From the NCBI GenBank assembly GCA_013298895.1, contig JAAFJM010000002.1:217314-281313 (forward strand): a stretch of 64,000 nt of DNA. The letters are read 5' to 3'. The stretch is from Bacteroidota bacterium (GTDB lineage Bacteria > Bacteroidota > Bacteroidia > UKL13-3). The position numbers and the translations under genes were made by a program. A model generated the notes under the pieces. It worked only from the letters and a program-made list of their open reading frames with translations, was not told the origin of the DNA and made no database searches. Shown piece after piece: positions 37,536 through 44,509 of the stretch (its first letter is position 1; each line of letters begins with the position of its first letter).

Positions 37536-38540
37536 TTATTTTATTCTTTTCATTCCCTCAATTGCTAATTGATACTGTGGGCTGTATTTCAAAACAAATT
37601 CGTAGTTTAGTTTAGCATTTTCTTTGTCTTTTAACATTTCGTAACAAAGGCCGCGCATGTAGTAAGCTGGCAAATAATCGTTCATCATTCGCACACATAA
37701 ATCAAAATTATGAATAGCTTCTTTTAAAAAACCAGTTTCAAAATTAATATAGCCTACGTTGTAATAGCATTGGTAATAATTCATGTTTTTGTCAATTACC
37801 TTTTTGTAATCGCTTAAAGCCATTTTGAATTGTTTTTGGCTTTGCCAAAATGTTCCTCTTGCAAAAAACGCATCTTCATCGTTTGGTCTAATTCTAATGG
37901 CTGCGTTTATATATTCTAAAGCCAATCTGTTATTTTGAGCCATTAAAATTTTTGCCAAAATCATGTGGCTATCAAAATCGTTATTATCTAATTCAATGGC
38001 TTTTTGGAAGTTTAAAATAGCTTTAGCAGTATCGCCCACATCTTTATAATTCATGGCTCTAATGTGATAAGCGTAAGCCTTGGTTTTATCTAATGCCAAA
38101 ACCGAATTGGCTAAATTAATTGACTTTTCGTGCTCTTTTGTAATGTAGTATAAATCAGCAAGTTTTATTTTTGCGTCAATAAATTCTGGTGCTAATGCAA
38201 TTGCTTTTTCATAGTTTTTAGCAGCTAGTAATGAGCGATTTAAGCCATAATTACAACGCGCTTGCATATAAAAATAATTTGGATTGGTTGAATCTAAGGT
38301 ACAAGCATCTTTAAAATCAATTTCGGCTCTTTCTAAAATATCGGCAGCAAAATACTTTTCACCTCTTTCAAAATACAATTCAGGATTGCGCGGATTTTCT
38401 TGAATTTTTATCGAAATCTCTTGAACACCAGCTTTTATGGCTACTGAATCAATATTGGCAGAGGAAGCGGTTTTATTTGTATTGTTGCCGCAGGCAATAA
38501 CAAAAAGGGCAGCAATAAAAAGGATAGTATTTTTATACAT
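37536..38540 (-). CDS. TPR-repeat lipoprotein
   Basis: 334 residues. A lipobox (ILFIAALFVIAC, Cys at about residue 17) predicts membrane anchoring. At least seven tetratricopeptide units follow, for example PELYFERGEKYFAADILERAEIDFKDA, NPNYFYMQARCNYGLNR and AYAYHIRAMNYKDVGDTAKAI. TPR proteins act as scaffolds; nothing next to it suggests the partner. Confidence 0.85.
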   Translation of the reverse strand: MYKNTILFIAALFVIACGNNTNKTASSANIDSVAIKAGVQEISIKIQENPRNPELYFERGEKYFAADILERAEIDFKDACTLDSTNPNYFYMQARCNYGLNRSLLAAKNYEKAIALAPEFIDAKIKLADLYYITKEHEKSINLANSVLALDKTKAYAYHIRAMNYKDVGDTAKAILNFQKAIELDNNDFDSHMILAKILMAQNNRLALEYINAAIRIRPNDEDAFFARGTFWQSQKQFKMALSDYKKVIDKNMNYYQCYYNVGYINFETGFLKEAIHNFDLCVRMMNDYLPAYYMRGLCYEMLKDKENAKLNYEFVLKYSPQYQLAIEGMKRIK

Positions 38541-38650
38541 TAATGGTAAATTTTAGCTGAAATAAATAAGTGTTTATTACAAGTCACAAAAAAACATAAT
38601 TTTGTTGGCTCAAAAAAGTTTTAAAGTTTAAGAAGTGTTAATGTTTTTTT

Positions 38651-38669
38651 AGTGTTAAAGTGTTTATGT
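38651..38669 (+). repeat. Left inverted repeat flanking four-helix-bundle gene
   Basis: AGTGTTAAAGTGTTTATGT matches the reverse complement of 39102-39120 at 18 of 19 positions. It ends 11 bases before the ATG of the enclosed gene. Confidence 0.75.
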
Positions 38670-38680
38670 AGCTTTTGTTT

Positions 38681-39043
38681 ATGAGTAAAATTGACCGTTT
38701 TGAAGATTTAGATTGCTGGAAGAAATCAAGAGAGTTGGTGAATTTAATCTTTGATATTTGCGAAAATCAAATGAAAAACAAAGATTTTTCTACTCAAGAC
38801 CAAATAAAACGAGCAGCTTTATCTACGATGAACAATATTGCAGAAGGATTTGGAAGATATAGTAATAAAGAGTTTATTCGTTTTTTGGAGTATTCAGCTG
38901 CTTCTTCAATGGAAATCAGAAGTATGTTGTATATTTTATCTGACAGAAAATACATTGATGAAATTGAATTTGAAAAATGTTATCAACTAACAAATGATCT
39001 TACCAATACTACTTTAGGCTTGATTAGGTATTTAAAGACATAA
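38681..39043 (+). CDS. Four-helix-bundle protein (S23/IVS-like, TIGR02436 type)
   Basis: 120 residues from ATG 38681; the track's TTG is two codons earlier. Features are FEDLDCWKKSRELVNLIFDIC, RAALSTMNNIAEGFGRYSNKEFIRFLEYSAAS and ENQMKNKDF, the family pattern of proteins first seen inside 23S rRNA intervening sequences and related to the Avd protein of diversity-generating retroelements. Here no rRNA is near. The gene is enclosed by a near-perfect 19-bp inverted repeat and lies just ahead of hmgA. Function unknown. Confidence 0.88.
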   Translation: MSKIDRFEDLDCWKKSRELVNLIFDICENQMKNKDFSTQDQIKRAALSTMNNIAEGFGRYSNKEFIRFLEYSAASSMEIRSMLYILSDRKYIDEIEFEKCYQLTNDLTNTTLGLIRYLKT

Positions 39044-39101
39044 ATTTAACTAGAAGAACTAAGAAAACAAAACTTTGAACTTAAAAACTTAAACACTTAT
39101 A

Positions 39102-39120
39102 ACATAAAGACTTTAACACT
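39102..39120 (-). repeat. Right inverted repeat flanking four-helix-bundle gene
   Basis: ACATAAAGACTTTAACACT is the inverted partner of 38651-38669 (18 of 19). It ends 9 bases before the hmgA start codon. The surrounding bases repeat related AAACTT/TTAAACACTT words. Confidence 0.75.
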
Positions 39121-39129
39121 CATAAAACA

Positions 39130-40287
39130 ATGGCATTTTACCACAAACAAGGACAAGTACCCGCTAAAAGACATACACAATTTAGAAAGCCTGATGGCTC
39201 ACTTTATTCAGAAGAATTGGTTTCAACCGAAGGTTTTAGTAGTTTATACTCTTTGGTTTACCATTGCCATCCGCCTACTTTGGTTAAGGAAATTGGTGAG
39301 GCATACGATATTGGGCCTAAGGCTGCCATTGAAAAAAATTTACAAAACCGTAGTTTTTTAACTTTTAAAACCGCACCTGTTGACGATTATTTAAAAAGTC
39401 GTGTTTATACGCTTTTTAACAACGATGTTTATTTGGCTTCGGCTGCGCCTCGCAAAAGCATGACAGATTATTTTTTCAAGAATGCGGATGCTGATGAAGT
39501 ATTATTTATTCATGAAGGAAATGGTGTTTTAAAAACAGTTTATGGACAAATTTCATTTGAATATGGCGATTATTTGGTAATTCCTCGAGGTACCATTTAC
39601 CAATTGCATTTTAAAACTGAGCAAAACAGGATTTTTATTACTGAATCATTTTCTCCAATCCGTCCACCAAAACGTTATTTAAACCAATATGGACAATTAT
39701 TAGAGCACTCGCCTTATTGCGAACGCGATATAAAATTACCTGAACTAAATGAGACCTTTGATGAAAAAGGTGACTTTAAGGTTTTAATTAAAAAACAAGA
39801 TATGATTTTCCCATACACTTATGCCACACATCCTTTTGATGCCATAGGTTGGGATGGATTTCAGTATCCTTTTGGGTTTAGTATTCATAATTATGAGCCA
39901 ATAACAGGTCGTGTGCACATGCCACCACCTATTCATCAAACTTTTGAAGGACACAATTTTGTAATTTGTTCGTTTGTACCTCGTTTATACGATTACCATC
40001 CGCTATCAATTCCTGCGCCTTATAACCATAGCAATGTAGATAGCGATGAAGTTTTATATTATGTTGATGGCGATTTTATGAGCCGCAAGCATGTAGAACG
40101 TGGTATGATAAGTTTACATCCAAAAGGTATTCCGCATGGTCCACATCCAGGAACGGTTGAAAAATCGATTGGTAAATTAGAAACCAAAGAATTAGCCGTA
40201 ATGATAGATCCATTTTATCCGTTAAAAATTACTGAAGCTGCTATGCAAATGGAAGACCCTGGTTATTATAAAACTTGGGTAGAGTAA
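39130..40287 (+). CDS. hmgA: Homogentisate 1,2-dioxygenase
   Basis: 385 residues. It opens the ring of homogentisate to maleylacetoacetate in tyrosine catabolism. The family start FYHKQGQVPAKRHTQFRKP is recognisable, as are cupin segments (GDYLVIPRGTIYQL) and the iron ligands in YNHSNVDSDEVLYYVDG (His and Glu) and GIPHGPHPG (His). hppD, which makes homogentisate, lies 1.1 kb downstream on the same strand, split off by a toxin-antitoxin cluster. Later genes of the pathway (maleylacetoacetate isomerase, fumarylacetoacetase) are not in the window. Confidence 0.95.
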   Translation: MAFYHKQGQVPAKRHTQFRKPDGSLYSEELVSTEGFSSLYSLVYHCHPPTLVKEIGEAYDIGPKAAIEKNLQNRSFLTFKTAPVDDYLKSRVYTLFNNDVYLASAAPRKSMTDYFFKNADADEVLFIHEGNGVLKTVYGQISFEYGDYLVIPRGTIYQLHFKTEQNRIFITESFSPIRPPKRYLNQYGQLLEHSPYCERDIKLPELNETFDEKGDFKVLIKKQDMIFPYTYATHPFDAIGWDGFQYPFGFSIHNYEPITGRVHMPPPIHQTFEGHNFVICSFVPRLYDYHPLSIPAPYNHSNVDSDEVLYYVDGDFMSRKHVERGMISLHPKGIPHGPHPGTVEKSIGKLETKELAVMIDPFYPLKITEAAMQMEDPGYYKTWVE

Positions 40288-40376
40288 GGAATTTTGGATG
40301 TTGGGTTTTGAATGAAATTTCACCCAATTTGTTTAAGCAAACCTAAGATACTAAACAACAAATAAACCAAAACCAT

Positions 40377-40745
40377 TTGCAAGCAAAATTATTCATACTG
40401 AGAGATATAAAAGAAATTATATCCGTTTCGAAAGACAAAGCCATTAGGGCTGTTGACAATGAGCGGGTGTTAATGTATTGGAGTATTGGTAAGCGTATTT
40501 TAGAAGAAGAACAAGACGGAAAAGAAAGAGCGGTTTATGGAGAGTATTTAATTAAAACTCTAGCGGAACAATTAGAACCTGAATATGGAAGTGGATTTTC
40601 TATTAGACAATTAGAACTATGTAGACAATTTTATCGAACTTTACCAATTACGAACGCACCGCGTTCGCAATTCAGTAGGACACATTACCGCTATAATATT
40701 CTTTTTAATACTGAATATATTATAAAACCAAATACTTTTGTATAA
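40377..40745 (+). pseudogene. DUF1016 (YhcG-type) nuclease, N-terminal fragment
   Basis: 122 codons from a TTG. Residues 1-100 match the DUF1016 N-terminal domain (DKAIRAVDNERVLMYWSIGKRI, GFSIRQLELCRQFYRTLP, and SRTHYR for the usual SWTHYR). Full proteins are about 340 residues with a C-terminal PD-(D/E)XK nuclease domain; here reading ends after an unrelated tail (NILFNTEYIIKPNTFV). It is therefore a truncated remnant, probably non-functional. Confidence 0.75.
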
Positions 40746-40756
40746 AAAATAAGGCA

Positions 40757-40981
40757 ATGGATTTTTTGTTAAAAATTGAGAATGAAGAGAAAGCTAAATA
40801 CTTGTTTCAATTTCTTAAAAATTTAGATTTTTTTGAAATTGAAAAATTTGATCAAGATAAAAACTGGAAAGAATTGGTTAAACAAGCTGAAAAAAGTAAA
40901 TCAATTTACATTGATGAAGCAAAATTGTCGATTGAAAGTTGGAAAATCAAACTCAAGAAGATCAGAAAAATAAAAGAATAA
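40757..40981 (+). CDS. Small antitoxin-like hypothetical protein
   Basis: 74 residues, strongly charged. Begins MDFLLKIENEEKAKYLFQFLKNLDFFEIEKF, a beta-alpha start seen in small Bacteroidota antitoxin-like proteins, and ends in a Lys-rich tail. No partner toxin gene lies beside it; hicB begins 4 bases after its stop. Identification as an antitoxin is an inference from size, charge and context. Confidence 0.5.
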   Translation: MDFLLKIENEEKAKYLFQFLKNLDFFEIEKFDQDKNWKELVKQAEKSKSIYIDEAKLSIESWKIKLKKIRKIKE

Positions 40982-40985
40982 TACC

Positions 40986-41192
40986 ATGAATGAACTAATT
41001 TTTTTAGTAGAAGAATCAGTTGATGGCGGCTATGAAGCCAAAGCCATTGGGGAGTCTATATTTACTCAAGGTGAAGACCTAGAGGATTTAAAAGTTCAAA
41101 TTAAAGAAGCTATAAACTGCCATTTTGAAGAAAATAATATGCCAAAAATGGTTAGGCTTCATTTTGTAAAGGATGAAGTTTTTGCAATATGA
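40986..41192 (+). CDS. hicB: HicB-like antitoxin
   Basis: 68 residues. The partial RNase H-like fold of HicB is suggested by LIFLVEESVDGGYEAKAIGESIFTQGEDLEDLKVQIKEAINCHF, where GGYEAKA and the EDLxxxIKEA helix are family-like. No C-terminal DNA-binding domain is present, so it is the short form. Its TGA overlaps the hicA ATG by 4 bases, typical of a coupled toxin-antitoxin pair; here the antitoxin gene comes first. Confidence 0.8.
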   Translation: MNELIFLVEESVDGGYEAKAIGESIFTQGEDLEDLKVQIKEAINCHFEENNMPKMVRLHFVKDEVFAI

Positions 41193-41428
41193 AAATCCCT
41201 AGAGATGTTAATGGTTCAGAACTGGTAAAGGTTTTGAAAAAACTTGGTTTTATTGAAACAAGACAACTTGGGAGCCATATTAGGTTAACACATAAATTAA
41301 ATAATGAAGAATTTCATATAACAATTCCTAACCATAAACCAATTAAAGTTGGCACACTCAATTCTATAATAACTGAAGTTGCCAATAATTTAAAAATAAA
41401 CAAACAAGAAATAATAGATTTATTATAA
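41189..41428 (+). CDS. hicA: HicA-like mRNA interferase toxin
   Basis: 79 residues with a double-stranded RNA-binding-like fold. Family motif VNGSELVKVLKKLGFIETRQLGSHIRLTH carries the catalytic His in GSH, followed by ITIPNHKPIKVGTLNSII. HicA cleaves mRNA and is neutralised by HicB. hppD starts only 4 bases after its stop, so hicA sits in the same transcript as hppD. Confidence 0.88.
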   Translation: MKIPRDVNGSELVKVLKKLGFIETRQLGSHIRLTHKLNNEEFHITIPNHKPIKVGTLNSIITEVANNLKINKQEIIDLL

Positions 41429-41432
41429 AACT

Positions 41433-42560
41433 ATGAATACCGAACAAACAACAGAAATGTTACCTCAAACATCAGATTTCCTACCCTTACACGGAACTGA
41501 TTTTATTGAATTATATGTGGGAAATGCCAAGCAAGCAGCCCATTTTTACAAAACAGCTTTTGGGTTTCAAAGCTTGGCTTATGCTGGTCCTGAAACTGGT
41601 GTAAAAGATAGAGTAAGTTATGTATTGATACAAAACAAAATGCGCTTAATGCTTACTACGCCTTTGCATTCTGATTCGCCAATTGCAGAGCACCATAAAA
41701 AACATGGTGATGGTGTTAAAGTATTAGCTTTGATGGTAAATGATGCTTACGATGCATTTGAACAAACTACCAAACGCGGTGGAGTAGCTAGTTTAGAACC
41801 AAAAACTTTAACTGATGCCAATGGAGAAGTGCGCATGAGTGGTATTAAAACTTATGGCGAAGTGGAACATTGGTTCATTGAACGTAAAAACTACAATGGT
41901 GTGTTTATGCCCGGTTTTGTTAAGTGGGAAAGCGCTTATAATCCGGAGCCAACAGGCTTATTATATGTTGACCATTGCGTAGGAAATGTAGATTGGAATC
42001 AAATGAATCCGTGGGTGAGTTTCTACGAAAATGTAATGGGTTTTAAAAATATCCTTTCGTTTGATGATAACGACATCAGTACTGAATACTCTGCTTTAAT
42101 GAGTAAAGTAATGAGCAATGGAAATGGCTATGTTAAATTCCCGATTAACGAGCCTGCGGAAGGTAAAAAGAAAAGCCAAGTAGAAGAATACTTGGAGTTT
42201 TACGAAGGTGAAGGTGTTCAGCATATTGCCATTGCTACACTAGACATTGTTTCGACTGTAAAACAATTAATGGCTCGTGGTGTGGAGTTTTTAAAGGTAC
42301 CAAGTAGCTACTACGATGATTTATTAGACCGTGTTGGTCCAATAGAAGAAGATATTGAACCATTAAAAGAGTTAGGTATTTTAGTAGATAGAGATGATGA
42401 AGGATATTTATTACAATTATTTACCAAACCAGTTGAAGACAGACCAACTATGTTCTTCGAAATTATTCAACGTAAAGGTGCTAAAAGTTTTGGAAAAGGA
42501 AACTTTAAAGCCTTATTTGAAGCCATAGAACGCGAACAAGCAAATAGAGGTAACTTATAA
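41433..42560 (+). CDS. hppD: 4-hydroxyphenylpyruvate dioxygenase
   Basis: 375 residues. Converts 4-hydroxyphenylpyruvate to homogentisate, the substrate of hmgA upstream. Two vicinal-oxygen-chelate halves; iron ligands are His in VDHCVGNV, His in VQHIAIATLDI and Glu in MFFEIIQRKG. N-terminal half starts FIELYVGNAKQAAHFYKTAFGF. Begins 4 bases after hicA, implying co-transcription. Followed by an intergenic stretch made mostly of inverted copies of a dispersed repeat. Confidence 0.95.
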   Translation: MNTEQTTEMLPQTSDFLPLHGTDFIELYVGNAKQAAHFYKTAFGFQSLAYAGPETGVKDRVSYVLIQNKMRLMLTTPLHSDSPIAEHHKKHGDGVKVLALMVNDAYDAFEQTTKRGGVASLEPKTLTDANGEVRMSGIKTYGEVEHWFIERKNYNGVFMPGFVKWESAYNPEPTGLLYVDHCVGNVDWNQMNPWVSFYENVMGFKNILSFDDNDISTEYSALMSKVMSNGNGYVKFPINEPAEGKKKSQVEEYLEFYEGEGVQHIAIATLDIVSTVKQLMARGVEFLKVPSSYYDDLLDRVGPIEEDIEPLKELGILVDRDDEGYLLQLFTKPVEDRPTMFFEIIQRKGAKSFGKGNFKALFEAIEREQANRGNL

Positions 42561-42590
42561 GTTGTCAGTTGATGGTTGTCAGTTGTTAGA
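42561..42590 (+). repeat. Degenerate copy of dispersed repeat (plus orientation)
   Basis: GTTGTCAGTTGATGGTTGTC and the next bases share CAGTTGATGGTTGTCAGTTG with the 32-bp repeat (about 18 of 20 over the core). It forms an inverted pair with 42677-42708. Confidence 0.6.
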
Positions 42591-42676
42591 TATAAAATTT
42601 AATATCATAGTTTTATTTTAAATTATTAGTAGTTTAGTCTAACAACTTTCAATCATCACTTATTAAATATGCTAGT

Positions 42677-42708
42677 CTATCAACTGTCAACTAACAACCA
42701 TCAACTAA
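42677..42708 (-). repeat. Dispersed 32-bp repeat, copy B
   Basis: The minus strand reads TTAGTTGATGGTTGTTAGTT then GACAGTTGATAG, 30 of 32 identical to copy A at 9092-9123. It ends 7 bases before the start of the next gene. Confidence 0.75.
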
Positions 42709-42715
42709 AAAAAGT

Positions 42716-43483
42716 ATGGCAAAAAAGAGCATTTCAGAATTAAGGGCTAAATATTCCAATAGTGAACGCAGGTTTTTAGAAGGTCCACGAAGCAGGAGAA
42801 GAGAGTTTATATTTTCTTTTAAAGTTTTGTACGAATTTTTAAAAGGCTTTAGAGCTTTACATTTTGTAGGGCCTTGCGTAACTGTGTTTGGTAGTGCAAG
42901 GTTTAAAGAAGATCATTTTTACTACCAAGAAGCCATGAAAATGGGTGCAGAGATTAGTAAAATTGGCTTTACTGTTATGACTGGTGGAGGGCCTGGAATT
43001 ATGGAAGCTGCTAACCGCGGTGCTTTTGAAGCAAATGGACGTTCAGTGGGTTGTAATATTGTGCTGCCTCACGAACAATCAGAAAATCCTTATGTGCAAA
43101 AATCGGTTGAGTTTAGGTACTTTTTTGTGCGTAAAACTTTATTGCTAAAATACTCCTATGCTTTTGTAATAATGCCAGGTGGTTGGGGAACAATGGACGA
43201 ATTGTTTGAAGCACTTACTTTAATTCAAACAGGTAAAATGGAGGAATTTCCAGTCATTATTTTTGGTAAAGAATATTGGAAAAACTTAATTGATTTAATC
43301 AATGACATGATTGAAAAAGGAACTGTATCTCCTGACGATTTAAGGCATTTATTAATTACAGATTCAATTGATGAAAGCATAGACCATTTAAAAAAATACA
43401 GCATTGAAAAATTTAGTTTAAAGCACAGAAAAAGAGTTAAAGCAATGTCTTGGCTTGGCGAGCTTATTAAATGGAAAAAATAA
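42716..43483 (+). CDS. LOG family protein (TIGR00730, nucleotide/cytokinin riboside 5'-monophosphate phosphoribohydrolase type)
   Basis: 255 residues. Rossmann-like LOG fold with GSARF, MTGGGPGIMEAANRGAFEANG and the signature PGGWGTMDELFEALTLIQ. The family hydrolyses the N-glycosidic bond of nucleoside 5'-monophosphates; bacterial members often act on AMP-like substrates. About 30 extra N-terminal residues precede the core. The diacylglycerol kinase gene starts immediately after it. Confidence 0.9.
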   Translation: MAKKSISELRAKYSNSERRFLEGPRSRRREFIFSFKVLYEFLKGFRALHFVGPCVTVFGSARFKEDHFYYQEAMKMGAEISKIGFTVMTGGGPGIMEAANRGAFEANGRSVGCNIVLPHEQSENPYVQKSVEFRYFFVRKTLLLKYSYAFVIMPGGWGTMDELFEALTLIQTGKMEEFPVIIFGKEYWKNLIDLINDMIEKGTVSPDDLRHLLITDSIDESIDHLKKYSIEKFSLKHRKRVKAMSWLGELIKWKK

Positions 43484-43484
43484 A

Positions 43485-43847
43485 GTGCTAAAATTTATAA
43501 CTAATAGAATCAAATCATTTGGCCCTGCATTAAAGGGCCTTTTTTGGTTATTTAAAAATGAAGGAAATGCCCAATTTCATTTAATAGCAACTATAGTAGT
43601 AGTAATAGCAGGATTCTATTTCAAAGTCACTATTTCTGAGTGGGTATTATTGTGCTTTGCAATAGGTTTGGTATTATGTGCCGAAGCCTTAAATACAGCC
43701 ATTGAAAAAACCATTGATTTATTACATCCTCAAAAACATGAAAAAGCAGGTTTAGTAAAAGACCTAGCTGCGGCAGGCGTTTTGGTAGCATCAATTTTAG
43801 CAATTATTGTTGGTGTATTAATTTTTGCACCAAAACTTATCCAATAA
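43485..43847 (+). CDS. Diacylglycerol kinase family protein (DgkA-like)
   Basis: 120 residues from a GTG at 43485, one base past the preceding stop. The track's TTG at 43455 overlaps the LOG gene; GTG gives normal family length. Three membrane segments: FHLIATIVVVIAGFYFKV, WVLLCFAIGLVLCAEALNTAIE and AAGVLVASILAIIVGVLIFAP, with the catalytic EALNTAIEKTIDL helix and the KDLAAAGVL motif. Gram-negative/undecaprenol kinase-type enzyme of the inner membrane, likely recycling lipid carrier or diacylglycerol. Confidence 0.87.
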   Translation: MLKFITNRIKSFGPALKGLFWLFKNEGNAQFHLIATIVVVIAGFYFKVTISEWVLLCFAIGLVLCAEALNTAIEKTIDLLHPQKHEKAGLVKDLAAAGVLVASILAIIVGVLIFAPKLIQ

Positions 43848-44007
43848 TTATATTTAATAATTTAACATAAATCAACTTATGTTTATGCTCATAAAGAAGT
43901 ATGTCTTAAAATCTTAATTTTTTTAAAACGACTTTTTTAATTTTCAATCATTACCGTTTGAGAACTACAAAAAAATTTCATTCAAATGAGAAATCTATCA
44001 TATCAAA

Positions 44008-44037
44008 AAAAAAGCTCAAGTTTTACAACTTAAGCTT
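44008..44037 (-). terminator. Terminator after the tRNA pair
   Basis: AAGCTCAAGTT / AACTTAAGCTT arms (one mismatch) around a 4-base loop, with a long A-run on the plus strand that reads as a T-run on the minus strand, directly downstream of tRNA-Pro. Confidence 0.7.
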
Positions 44038-44039
44038 TT

Positions 44040-44116
44040 TGGTCGGGGTGGCAGGATTCGAACCTACGACCTCCACATCCCAAATGTGGCGCGATACCAG
44101 GCTACGCTACACCCCG
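44040..44116 (-). tRNA. tRNA-Pro (anticodon TGG)
   Basis: The minus strand starts CGGGGTGTAGCGTAGCC and folds into a full cloverleaf: acceptor CGGGGTG/CACCCCG, anticodon stem CCACA/TGTGG with loop TTTGGGA, and T loop GTTCGAATC. The discriminator A is followed by an encoded CCA (44040-44042). Confidence 0.97.
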
Positions 44117-44184
44117 TTTGCAAGTTTTTCAAAATTGCTAACTTTTTGAACTAAGTATTGCTACTCGCCCCTTCAAATTTTGTG

Positions 44185-44273
44185 CGGTGAGAGAGAGATT
44201 CGAACTCTCGATACACTTTGACGCGTATGTCGGTTTAGCAAACCGGTGGTTTCAGCCGCTCACCCATCTCACC
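44185..44273 (-). tRNA. tRNA-Ser (anticodon GCT)
   Basis: Minus strand GGTGAGATGGGTGAGCGG; acceptor GGTGAGA/TCTCACC, anticodon stem CCGGT/ACCGA (one weak pair) with loop TTGCTAA, long variable arm and T loop GTTCGAATC, discriminator G. CCA is not encoded. It is upstream of tRNA-Pro in the same transcript. Confidence 0.96.
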
Positions 44274-44509
44274 AAATGCTCTTTTAAAGGGAGTGCAAAT
44301 GTAGCAAACAAAACTATATTTCAAAATATTTTAGAGAATATTTTTATATTTATTTTTCAATAGTAAAAATTGGATTTAAGTGTACAAAATAAAGCAATTG
44401 AATATTAATGTATTAAGGTAAGTATTCTGTAAAATTTAATATTACTTATTTTTGAATAATAATATGCAATTAAAATGTTCGTTAATTAGCAAAAAAATAA
44501 ACTATAGTC

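Noticed and set aside
43958-44149. 63-aa plus-strand ORF containing VGVAGFEPTTSTSQ
   Set aside because: It reads antisense through tRNA-Pro. This product is a well-known spurious translation of tRNA regions, and the cloverleaf explains the sequence.
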